This document shows positions 1 to 9,280 of a stretch of 64,000 nt of DNA, in pieces. Numbering within the stretch: the first letter of the stretch is position 1; every line of letters begins with the position of its first letter. Below the pieces are notes generated by a model. It had not been told where the DNA came from. It saw nothing but the letters and a program-made list of their open reading frames with translations, and did not search any database. The stretch is from assembly GCA_022559985.1 (NCBI GenBank), contig JAFJTR010000013.1, forward strand, positions 496,001-560,000, written 5' to 3'. The position numbers were made by a program, and so were the translations under genes. The DNA comes from Parastagonospora avenae f. sp. tritici 18332-5. Lineage: Eukaryota > Ascomycota > Dothideomycetes > Pleosporales > Phaeosphaeriaceae.

Positions 1-2
1 GA

Positions 3-224
3 AAAGAGATTGCCTGGCCGGAGCCGCATTGGAGACCAGCGGATCCGGAGATGGGAAAATTTGGGGCCACTTGGACTATCACATTGCAAAAGCTGCTGGA
101 CAGTGGCCTCATCAGGCCGCACCCAATAATTGTCAAGCAAGGCGGTCTGCAGGAAGTCTTGGAGGGCATTGAGGACATTAGATCAAAGAAGATATCTGGA
201 AAGAAGCTAGTCTATGTTTTGTGA
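3..224 (+). CDS. Trans-acting enoyl reductase, C-terminal end (partial)
   Basis: An open frame enters from the left edge and ends at TGA 222-224; 73 residues are visible. The tail has the pattern of the C terminus of the medium-chain zinc-binding dehydrogenase family that includes LovC-type trans-acting enoyl reductases and ToxD-like proteins: a stretch ending GLIRPHPI, then GGLQEVLEGIEDIRSKKISG and the final KLVYVL. In that family the protein works in trans with a highly reducing polyketide synthase or PKS-NRPS whose own ER domain is inactive, using NADPH to reduce the enoyl intermediate. The catalytic and cofactor domains are outside the window. The neighbouring methyltransferase-like gene, two regulators and exporter support a role in a biosynthetic cluster. 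The family call is fairly secure; the specific enoyl reductase function is inferred from family and context. Confidence 0.72.
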   Translation, partial: KEIAWPEPHWRPADPEMGKFGATWTITLQKLLDSGLIRPHPIIVKQGGLQEVLEGIEDIRSKKISGKKLVYVL

Positions 225-795
225 CGACACTCAAACCTAGGTCAAAGTCACCCTGGAGTATACGAATTCAAGTTATGGACACATTCGAACTAATTGGTGG
301 TTTGGCTCTGCGATCTGAAAGTAACCTTTTTCCGCATCTACGATCTGCAGCGGCCGATAGTACCCTTTACCCACTGGAAGATGAACATTCCAGCGCCTGC
401 AATTCATTTCAATTGATCTGCTGCAAGAAGCAGCTCGAGATATGTATGGTTGACACGACGAACCAAGTTATCAATTCTATAATACCCTTCAAAGGACCCA
501 AAATCTATTGCAAATTGATCACACGAACCTCCCTAAATTATCCCTCATATCTCTCACCTTTTCGGTGCGCTGTGGTGCGCTAGAGTGGCGAATGTAGCGA
601 GCCCAGCCCGCCACCTCAAGAGTGGAGATCCGGCAGCAACATGACTAAGAGCGTCCTCTCACCTCACCATGCTAACATGCGCCCTTCAAGGAGTAAACAG
701 AGGCAGCCTAAGCAACCTTCTGGTGCTCTAGACATCGGTGAGACGGCTCACGTTCTGAACTCTGTTGCAGATTAGGGATTGCTTTCCGGCTAATT

Positions 796-820
796 CGGAG
801 TAACTCGGAGTGTTTCGGAG
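796..820 (+). promoter_or_regulatory. Three CGGAG boxes at exact 10-bp spacing upstream of the methyltransferase-like gene
   Basis: CGGAG occurs at 796-800, 806-810 and 816-820, a strict 10-bp period (about one helical turn), about 315 bp before the ATG at 1135. Zn2Cys6 regulators contact CGG triplets, and two such regulator genes lie in this window. CGGAG is the reverse complement of CTCCG, which recurs in the promoter at 8935-8970. Binding is inferred, not shown. The rest of 225-1134 shows nothing else recognisable. Confidence 0.45.
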
Positions 821-1134
821 GGTATCAGTTAACTTCGGTGATATCGATGGTAACGAAGGATCGTTGCCTGCATTGCCGATTAATGCCGCAATAGGTGATT
901 GTAGAGTAGTGATGCAACGGCGCAGAATTGCGGAAAATTATCCCAAATAGAATCAAGGCTGACGTCAGATCCCCAAAAGAATTCTCTTTGTGTTCAGACC
1001 AAGCTCCAAGCGGAGAGACAGCGACGGCGCTCTATTGAATATAAGACAGTGTCATTAAGCTAACCACCAGATATCCATATTCCACTATTGAATCTTCAAT
1101 TGATTCACCTATTAAAAGATCATCAGCCTCTACA

Positions 1135-2262
1135 ATGTCTTCCTCCAATTGTCGTTTCCCGGAGGCCGAAACTCCCGTCCATGACTACTTTTACTCCATG
1201 GTCGAACTGAGTGTTGTAAGGGTTTTTGTCCAACATCAGGTTTTTAATGCCATCCCAGAGAACGGCATATCTATTTCTGAGCTTTCCGAGAAGACCTGCA
1301 TTGAGCATGTTCTCTTAAAACGATTCTCGAACTTTTTGATTGCAGCCCGGGTCTTGTCCTCGCCGGCACCGGACCGCGTTGCTCTTACGCCAGTCTCAAA
1401 AATGTTCCAAGAGCCAAGAGCTACACTATTCTATTCCCATATATTCGATTCTTTCATGATCCCTGCGGTTAAGTGGACGGAATACTTCAGCCTCAATGGA
1501 GCAGTGGAGCCACAAAAATCCAATCAATCACCATTTGGTCTGGCTTCAGGCCATCCGGACAAGTCCTTCTACGAAGTGCTTGAGGCCATTCCTGAGCGAG
1601 CAAAAGCATTCAATGCGACCATGGCTCTTGCGCTGGGTGATATGCCGGTCACTGGAGTATATGATTTCAGTTGGGTAGCAGAGTATGCCAATCGACCTGA
1701 GCTGCCAGAGAGAACCCTTATCGTGGATGTCGGGTGCGGCAAAGGACAGGCGTTGAAAGCAATTCTCGGAGAGAATCCCAAAATCCCGATGGCTTCCTGT
1801 GTCCTGCAAGACCAAACCGAGGTTATTCGAGAAGCTATAGAAGAGGATGATGTACTGCAACCCGCGAAGAAAATAGCATGCAGTTTCTTCGATAAACAGC
1901 CGACAAAAGGTTGGGAATTCATTGAGACGCAGAATTTTAAGCTAATCATCACTCCAGATGCACTCGTCTACTATATCCGCAGGGTTCTAAACGACTGGCC
2001 CGATGACGAATGTGTAACCATTCTTAGTCAAATTCGGTCAGCCTGTGCTGCTGATTCAAGAGTGCTTATCTCTGAGAATCTTCTGCCTGATGAGCTATCG
2101 GTGAGCCTTGCTGCTGCTGATATTTGGATGATGAATTTCGGTGGCAAGAGGCGAAATGAAAAGATGTTTGCCGACATTGCCTCTCGAGCTGGATTCAGAG
2201 TTTCTTCTGTCTCAAAGGATCAAACTTCGAATTCCGCCGTAATTGAGATGGTGCCCGTGTAG
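1135..2262 (+). CDS. O-methyltransferase-like enzyme of a secondary-metabolite cluster
   Basis: Class I SAM-dependent O-methyltransferase fold (fungal SirM/AflP type). An N-terminal dimerisation/winged-helix part spans about residues 15-110. The SAM-binding motif I is VDVGCGKGQAL near residue 198. The C-terminal part ends with NFGGKRRNEKMF and AGF, typical of the family. The ATG at 1135 is preceded by a C/A-rich leader. Two oddities stand out. First, an in-frame 48-bp segment at 1910-1957 (GTTGGG...CTAAT...CAG) looks like an unannotated intron: removing it joins QPTK directly to DALVYYIRRVL, the continuity seen in relatives, giving 359 aa instead of 375. Second, the usual HDW catalytic motif reads NDWPDD (Asn about residue 270 after splicing), so the general-base His is missing. 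It could be an N-methyltransferase, a non-methylating OMT-fold pericyclase or a weak O-methyltransferase. It lies between the trans-enoyl reductase and an AflR-like regulator. Confidence 0.85.
   Translation: MSSSNCRFPEAETPVHDYFYSMVELSVVRVFVQHQVFNAIPENGISISELSEKTCIEHVLLKRFSNFLIAARVLSSPAPDRVALTPVSKMFQEPRATLFYSHIFDSFMIPAVKWTEYFSLNGAVEPQKSNQSPFGLASGHPDKSFYEVLEAIPERAKAFNATMALALGDMPVTGVYDFSWVAEYANRPELPERTLIVDVGCGKGQALKAILGENPKIPMASCVLQDQTEVIREAIEEDDVLQPAKKIACSFFDKQPTKGWEFIETQNFKLIITPDALVYYIRRVLNDWPDDECVTILSQIRSACAADSRVLISENLLPDELSVSLAAADIWMMNFGGKRRNEKMFADIASRAGFRVSSVSKDQTSNSAVIEMVPV
1910..1957 (+). other. Probable in-frame intron inside the methyltransferase-like gene
   Basis: The 48-bp segment begins GTTGGG, carries a branch-like GCTAATC about 11-17 nt before the end and finishes CCAG. 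It keeps the frame open, so a simple ORF call retains it. Its 16 encoded residues interrupt an otherwise conserved block just before the VYYIRRVL segment. The donor is weaker than the GTAAGT/GTATGT sites used elsewhere in the window. Confidence 0.65.
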
Positions 2263-3027
2263 CTAGGTATTCCTGTTAGCTATAATTGTCAAGATCCAAG
2301 AGAGTATTACAAAATCAGTCTGGGGAAATGACGGTGTCACAGTCACGTGATCACCTACAAGAATCCATAGATCACCGTGAGCAGTCATTAGTCCACAATG
2401 GTTGGCACTGGCAACATACGCTTACCCAGTATGCTTACGACACTCACAACTGCCCCCGTGATTGCTCTTTCACCGTCAAAGTATATAGAGATAGAGAATG
2501 AAAACTTGAGAACTATTGCGTTCAACTGATGTCTCTGGACTACAATACACTGTACTCTTCTCGGAAAGCTCTTCTCGAACATCCGCCGCTTCGGTATGTT
2601 GTCTGCCCCTCACCTCTATTCCTCGATTATCCCTCATCCGCGACAAACAACGGTCGAGGGCCAACACCTGTCATCTTATCGATAGCTACTTATCGTCCTT
2701 TATATAGGACGCAATGTTTCAGAAGCAACTTAAGCTTGAAGAAACGTGTGATGGGAGAGAATGACTCAAGAAGGAGGGGGAGAAGGAGAAGGCCGGGAAA
2801 GAGGCTATCATAAGCAGCAACGCAGGAAAGCGGACAAAGAGGCTACTAGAGCAACTCGAAGCACCCGACAGGGAAGAGGAAAGTTCGCAAAGTATTACAT
2901 GTCAGCATGCGCGCCCGCACCCACCACCCATGTAACCAAGAAGGATCGAAAGGAACGCATAATCATCATACGTTCCTGTCTGGTTGTGGCTACAGCGGAC
3001 CCGCGCACTGATGTCTTATCCAAAGAA

Positions 3028-3093
3028 CAAGCGTTAGAAGCATTCTGGGCGGTGCACCAACAAGCGTCAGAAGCATTCTGGGCGGTGCATCAA
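3028..3093 (+). repeat. Two-copy 33-bp tandem repeat
   Basis: Copies at 3028-3060 and 3061-3093 differ at about two positions. Because 33 is a multiple of three the repeat stays open in one frame and would encode an 11-residue unit containing EAFWAVHQ, but no credible gene surrounds it. Confidence 0.8.
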
Positions 3094-3503
3094 AGGATGC
3101 AGCACTAGAAGCGGGCCCCATCACACCGTACCAGAACCACTTCATGCGTTGCCCACTTCACACTTTCTTACAAATCCAGATAGTACAAATGATCTTACTT
3201 CTTTGTTTAGTCACCTCCTTCATGCTCAAAAGGTTGCAGCGACTCGTTGTGGTATTTCAATTCAGTGAGGTGGATGGGCAGATTCTTCCGAGCGGGCGGC
3301 GTGCGGGCCGGGCGCCTGATTTACGGGTGGCGGATATGGGTCGGCCCCCCTGGGCACGTCAACCACGATCGTACTTGGCGCGGCCCACTTGCCTGGGGAC
3401 GGGGTTCAACAGCGAGCCTTGCATGTACATGCCATCGGTTGTGACTTGTGAGTAGGCGACTGCTCTATTCCACCAATCAATGTATCCAGGCATGACCATC
3501 CGA

Positions 3504-3538
3504 GGCGAGGACGGCGAGGACGGCGAGGACGGCGAGGA
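3504..3538 (+). repeat. 9-bp tandem repeat (GAGGACGGC type), about four copies
   Basis: The unit CGAGGACGG recurs without interruption from about 3504 to 3538 in intergenic DNA. It is a short GC-rich microsatellite with no evident gene association. Confidence 0.8.
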
Positions 3539-4111
3539 TTGGGAAGCGGGGTGCGAGGGGCGATGAAATGGGCGACTGTGCCCACGTGTGTAAGATACAA
3601 GGGTCTAAGTAAGTGAACGTGTCTCATCCCGACAAAGTCACCTCCTTCAACTCCGGTACGCCGGTTGCATCATTACGCATTTTACCCGTCTAGCCAGTAT
3701 GTTGGACAGTGCCAAAGCTCTCTCTACCGGTACTCCGCGGCCTATCAATAGCATTATTCTGGATGGGCGCATTTTTGGAGCATCAAAAGAGCACCACTGG
3801 CTCCGTCTCCAGCAGACACTTGCTCAGCTTGCCTTCACTCAAGCCCAAGGCTAAGGAAAATATGTTTACCCTACCTCGGCCACCTCATCCATATTTTGGG
3901 GCGAACCTGGTCCATGCTCGCCGCGAATCAGCATGTTCGGTTACGCCCCCAACGACAGGATTCCATTTGGATATGTCCTAAGACATCTTCTAAGTTTGTT
4001 AGCTCTTATCTCTGCAGGATCAACACCGTATCTCCTCATTCTGTTGCTACATACATTAGCGACGTGGGGAGCAAGTCCGGTCTTGTATATCATTGACAAT
4101 TAGCTCCTTTT

Positions 4112-5435
4112 ATGGTCGTTGTGAAAGCGGATCCCAGCTTCTTCAAGGTGTGTTTTCCATGCATCCCAGCCTGTGATGTTGCGCGTCAAACTAAAATATT
4201 CCTTGCAGGTCACCCACGAACTGATGGCCATCCCCCGCTTTCAGCAGCAAATGCCAAACTTAGGAGGAGTCGGCAACGAATTTCAATCTATCAGGTCGTC
4301 CTGCGAGCGCTGTCGCCTCCAAAAGCTGAAATGTACACTGCCCGACGGATCGGATATCCGAGGACCTTGTCAGCGATGTGCCCGGGCTCAGGTCGAATGT
4401 GTTTTTGGCCGACGTAGGAAGGCGAGTCGCATCAGCGAGCCCAATAGAAGGTTCGATACGACAAGCTACAACAAGGTTATCGCGGCGAGCAACTCGACCC
4501 CAACAGCCTCGGAAGGTCTGACTCGCCTAACTCTGGCCAGCCCCGACATCGAGCTACCAGTGGCGTCGACGTCGTACAACGTGCTGGATTGGAGCATGAT
4601 TCAATTACAAAATGCAAAGAACAAGCCCATGGACTTCGGAAATGACATCGGTAGCTATGACTTGCAGCACAGACATGGGCTAGACGACAGCTTTCTCTTG
4701 GACGCGGACCAGTTATACTCAACGCAATGGTCGTCGCCTGAAAAGTCTCGAAGTCAGTCAGTAGAGGCCATGAGTGGCAGAAGCAGTGACAGCAGCTGTA
4801 GGACGCAACAACTGTTAGATTTGCTGTCAAAGATGCAGCAGCAGCTGAAGTTGCTCAAGGAGGGACCCTGGCAATTCGGCAGCATATTTAGTCTGGACGA
4901 ATACCCGATCGGCGCAATTCTTCATCTCAAACAGGAGTTCATCGTCGCTATAGCCCCCATTCTCGGATGTTCCAGTGAGTCGTTGGGGGGAAATACGAGC
5001 AGCGCATCATCCAGTTTCGACGGGACCGAGGTGGACAATCTGGAACCGGTGCTGGTCCTAAGCGGTTACATGTCATTGATGCGCATTTACAGTATTGTCT
5101 TTGGTCATTTCCAAACCTACCTCAGCCAGATGCCAAGCCATAGCCAGTCCCTGGCGAGCAGTACCACGAGTCCGAATCTGCAGCTGAGTGAGCTTCCATG
5201 TGCTAACACAGGTCATGAGCTGGGCAGGATTCACATGGCCTTGTGCATGCTTCAGAGTTCGCTGGGAGACGTCGAGAAGCATCTGGGAACTGGCGGCGTG
5301 GTCGCTCGTGATATGGTCATGACTCAATTGAGCAAAGCTGTAAGGTCAAGTGGGAAGCTCAAGGACGGAGACGACGTGTTGAGTAGGCAAGGAACCGCTG
5401 TGAAAGAACTTCTGCGGGAAAAGATGAGTCTCTAG
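4112..5435 (+). CDS. AflR-like Zn2Cys6 transcription factor
   Basis: Binuclear zinc-cluster DNA-binding protein. The six cysteines follow C-x2-C-x6-C-x11-C-x2-C-x6-C (SCERCRLQKLKC, then CQRCARAQVEC), followed by the basic run GRRRKASR. The C-terminal half resembles the AflR regulatory domain: a segment with VLSGYMSLMRIYSIVFGHF and a terminal ELLREKMSL. This family controls aflatoxin, sterigmatocystin and many other clusters as pathway-specific activators. Preferred model: exon 1 4112-4147, intron 4148-4208 (GTGTGT...TTGCAG, branch ACTAAA), exon 2 4209-5435, giving 420 aa. A simpler start at ATG 4224 gives 403 aa; the zinc cluster is present in both. It probably regulates the neighbouring enoyl reductase, methyltransferase-like and exporter genes (inference from clustering). 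Confidence 0.85.
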
Positions 5436-6273
5436 TTCCGCAGACATGCTGAATCACGTTTGAGAATGTTGCTATAGACCAATGAGGCACGACATTCAGG
5501 GTGACTGTTGGCTTACGTACTTATTGCTATGGAAAATAACCATACAGAAAGTCGCAAGAAAGACATTTTCTCTACTTGTTCAATTGACACCACTAGAGGC
5601 CTTCATCGACAAAATGCATCTACTACATGTGTTATCCCATAGAATCACGTAACGGCTTGCTATTGTTATCAGCGTAATACCTGGGTCTCACATGCGAAGC
5701 GGGCGTATAGACCCGAGCCAGCCCCTTCAGGCCCGGGAATTCGGCGACTAGACACTCTCCATTGCCTCGTGGAAACATGCAGGTTTAGGCGAAATTGGGA
5801 TCATGTCATTTTCATTCCTTGTCCAACCATCCCTGCTCTGAGCGACCTCGGGAATCCTTCAAACTACACTAGCAGGGGGTCGTCTCACGCTCTCTCCTTC
5901 CCTCACGAACGGGTTCGTAGCGGGCGTCTTTGCGTACCCACAAATGTCCGCTCCGTTCCATATAAGGTTTATCTATGCGATGCCTCAGATTTCGAACCCG
6001 TACATGGGAGGAGGCCGCCCACACTGCGTGCGAGGGCTTACCTCTTGCCTACCCAGGACCGGGGCAACCTGACCGCGGCTTCGTATATCGGCCTTAGACA
6101 AATAGAAATTCGTATTCCTCTGCACGCCATCTCACGAGGCACGTCATTCGACCGTGCAATTGCCGATGCCAATGATTTTCTTTTCCTACTCAATTGCTGG
6201 AGTACCTCCTAGACTTCAACGTGCAGATCTACAGCATATTGTTGCCACCGTCTCTACAGATCGTCTCCGGTTA
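5436..6273. other. Intergenic between convergent regulator genes
   Basis: About 840 bp between the stops of the AflR-like gene (plus) and the second regulator (minus). One 147-codon open frame at 5769-6212 has no recognisable features and erratic composition. Nothing else was seen. Confidence 0.55.
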
Positions 6274-8801
6274 TTAAAACGTGCTATCCCAAGGCCGCTG
6301 CAGAGAACTGATTGAGTCGAATGCTGACATGTGTTAATACGCCGGTCAAGTGCTGAAAGCGTGGTGATTTTGGCTTACCGTCCATCATCTGCCAGTCCGT
6401 ATTTGGAGAAGCCGTCGAGGTATGATAGCTATTGAATGGATCAATGGTCGGAGGCGTCCAGTTGGCCATGTATGTCGGATCAAAGACTGGGAATTGGACA
6501 GCGAAGCCGGCAGGATTGCCTAATACACACATTAGTCAAGCATTCAGACTACAGCGAGATCCCTTAGTAATAGTGATGTTTGTCACTCACTTTGATGGTA
6601 GTAGTCCGTACCACTATTGGGAGATGGTAAGGATTGCTCAAGCGGAGTGTTTGTTTCGACGTCCGAACCCGCACCGAAAGCGTTGCGGCTCCCAAGAATC
6701 ACACTCAGAGCTTTTACAGCCCTTTTTGCCTCCTTTGAAGAGTTGCTTGAGTGACGCCATATCTCATAAGATCGTATTAGAGATGCCCAGACAGTTTTGA
6801 CCATCGATGATTCGGCACCTTCATGTGTCTCACCACGTGCCTGCTGCAAGTAGGAGCAAAGAATGCTAGTTGCCAATAGAAAGTCATGGTTGACTAAAGA
6901 GGAGACTCTCCACCGCTCCTGGTATAATTGGCAAAACGGTTGTGTCTCTTCTTGGAGCATATGCTGATACTCGAGAAGTTGAAGTGCCGCGTCCAGACAT
7001 GCCTGTTGAGAGTAGCCATCTTTCTTATTCGTTGGCGAGCTATGCAGATACCTCCGATGCAGCACAATCCTTGCTCTGTGAAACATTATCTCCAGGAATA
7101 CCTTCTGAACGATAATCTGTGGTGCATCCAAAATGCAGTGAGCCATGGAGTGCCACTTGAGGCATTCGGGAATAGAAATGTACATTTCTCGGAGCTTTGC
7201 ATCCATCTTCATAACATCAGTGTAGGTATACAACCTAGTATCGGTTGCAAAGTCCCATATGGCGCCAGTAGTTGCTATCATCCTGGCCTTCACAAGGCGG
7301 TACAACATTGGTGTGAGATCGTTCTCTGGTCGAGACGGTGGTATATCCATCGCTGCCGTGTAAAAATCACTGTCTTGGAGATTGGAAGGCTCTGTCGTGT
7401 CGGCTTGCCATTGCTTGATCAGTCGCGGAAGTCCCATTTGGGTAGAAATGCCGAGGTCTAGTTCAACGATGGTTGCCCAGACTCGTTTCCGCATCTCTCC
7501 TGCAAAGGGGGACATGCTTTGGAAGTGCTTTGGATCTCTGTGGTATCCCATGTGCATCGCAAGCTGAATCATGGTGCCCAAGAGAATCCAAATGCCAATT
7601 TCGGCATCACTGTGAGAAAACAACTCAACGGCAATGTACAGCATGAGTGTCTCTATCACGTAAGGGCCTCCTTTGGCATAGTCACCTAAGATAAGGCACT
7701 GCACAACCTTTTGCCTGAAGATTTGGACCTGCTTCTCAAGGTCTTGCTCTGTCGATAGGGTAGCTTGGACTTGGGCGCCGGGGTCTAATCTGAATTTCTG
7801 GAATTGGGCTGCAAGACACATGATCGTGAATAATAGGCCAAGCCATATAGGCGGTGTTGCCGATGGATCTTTCCAAAATATTTCGTACTAGAATAGGTCA
7901 GCAGTGTATGATGTGTTCGAGGAAGAACAGGATATTACCTCCTCCAGGAAACGAATACTATGCAGAACAGCTGGTTCACGATAGTGAGTTTACAGAAGTT
8001 ACAATTACGCAGCATACTAACCTGGGGACATTTCAAACGAACTGAAATAGCGCGAGACCAACCGATCCACCACCTGCCGGGAAGGAATCGACGCAAGTAC
8101 TTCTTCCTTGGTCGCACGTTTAGTACAGCCATACAACAGCTGTGGACCTGCCGAGTCAGAAAGAGAAGGATCTGAGGTATGAGTAGTAGCTGCATTCTCT
8201 TGTTCCTGTTCAAAGTGATCTTTAAGGTCCGAAATCCCATCGAGGACAGCGGCCCAGTGAGCACCGTTGACATAGCTAGTGCCCGAGTCAGTCACTTGCA
8301 TGCTGCCGCAGTCTGAAGCATAGGAGGTGCTGTTAGTGCAACCAGCATCTTTAGTAGCGTCATTCAAGGGAGCTGAGGTGAGTGGTGGCCTTTGCGGTCC
8401 CGGAGTGACCGGAGCCTCCTGGCCAGGGGGGCTTATTGATGCTCTTTGCATCAGGTCGACTACCAGGCTTTCCAGCTGCTGAATCCTATCATGCACGGTG
8501 CGCGGCCGCTGTTCACCACCAGCAGGTCGTGATACGGTCGGAGCGTATTCGCAGGAGGCGCCCAATTCTCGCTGGCTACAGGCTCCGCACGGATACTGCC
8601 TGTCGCATCGTAGCCTGGTAGAATTAGGATCGCTTTGTACTGGGACAAGAGAGTATATGGAGTTACTCGCTTCTTTTGCCTGCAGTGATTACAAGAAAAT
8701 TGTGGGCGGTCTCGACGCCTGCTGGAAGGCAGGCGTGCTCTTCCTCTCGCCGTGTTGCCCGGGCCCCATTCAGGGAGTCGAGGTTCGTCTTGATCAGACA
8801 T
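6274..8801 (-). CDS. Zn2Cys6 transcription factor with fungal_trans domain
   Basis: Six-exon model on the minus strand: 8801-8671, 8614-8022, 7970-7939, 7887-6591, 6519-6379, 6323-6274, giving 747 aa with all phases consistent. The N-terminal zinc cluster (CNHCRQKK, then LRCDRQYPCGAC) is split by a 56-bp intron with a GC donor (GCGAGT) and CAG acceptor. A coiled-coil-like linker (RIQQLESLVVDLMQR) follows at about residues 75-90. The middle-homology fungal_trans domain covers about residues 250-600 with the WLGLLF and QMGLPRLI blocks. A 32-nt micro-exon (7939-7970) encodes VLHSIRFLEE inside this domain. The first true ATG is 8801; an upstream open stretch starts only with GTG. It is divergent to the MFS exporter across a 479-bp shared promoter with repeated TCCGGT boxes, suggesting co-regulation or autoregulation. 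Confidence 0.88.
8615..8670 (-). other. GC-AG intron inside the zinc-cluster codons
   Basis: Reading the minus strand, the donor is AA|GCGAGT at 8670 and the acceptor TACCAG|G at 8615; the branch-like CCTAATTC lies about 12 nt before the acceptor. Only this pairing keeps the frame and gives the canonical six-residue spacing between the second and third cysteines; no GT donor does so. Confidence 0.8.
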
Positions 8802-8911
8802 TCTGTGCGGCTGTGCGGGGAGCGACAAACTGGCGTGTAACACTGATCAAGCCCCTAGCTCGATAAGGTGGCTTGCAGTGTAAGGCGCCAAGCAAAACGC
8901 GGCTTGTTATG

Positions 8912-9022
8912 TCCGGTAGTGTTCCACCCCGGTGCTCCGGTTCAATTTTCCGGTCCGATGCTCCGGTACGACATTTCTGCTCTGGGCGTCTGTGAAAACT
9001 CCAGCCACGTGACTAAAGTCAC
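8912..9022. promoter_or_regulatory. Divergent promoter with spaced TCCGGT boxes and a bZIP-like palindrome
   Basis: This lies between the regulator start (8801, minus) and the exporter start (9281, plus). TCCGGT occurs at 8912-8917, 8936-8941, 8949-8954 and 8962-8967; the last three are exactly 13 bp apart. The motif carries the CGG triplet recognised by Zn2Cys6 proteins. Downstream, 9009-9022 is an inverted repeat GTGACT-AA-AGTCAC overlapping CACGTG, resembling bZIP/bHLH sites. The same CTCCGGTACG 10-mer occurs before the AflR-like gene. Confidence 0.5.
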
Positions 9023-9280
9023 ATGAGATGTTGTTGTCGCAGGCCTGGAGGCCGGGGCACCGCCCGGTGGGCAAGTGCGCTTACCTTTGAGCCAGAGCTC
9101 CGACACATCACAATACGACAACAAATAGCAATACAACCGTTGATCGCAGCCTCCGACAGACACCCTTTGAGCAGTTACGAAAGGCTATCCGATCTTCATC
9201 CCTTGACACCAAGTGTAAAGGTCCAGCATCCTCGAGCGCAACAAAAACAACGTCACTGATATCCTAATAGAGTATTCATA

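Larger units (their letters stand above)
2263..4111. other. Intergenic, 1.85 kb, no supported gene
   Basis: No frame here shows a recognisable domain or coding-like conservation. It contains two local tandem repeats (listed separately) and, near the AflR-like gene, TCCGGT boxes at 3652-3657 and 4076-4081. The 10-mer CTCCGGTACG at 3651-3660 is identical to one at 8961-8970 in the exporter/regulator promoter. Confidence 0.6.

Noticed and set aside
5990..6010. TTCGAACCC resembling a tRNA T-loop
   Set aside because: No anticodon or acceptor stem can be formed from the flanks.
5769..6212. 147-codon plus-strand open frame between the two regulators
   Set aside because: No signal, domain or coding-like composition; probably chance in a 3' intergenic region.
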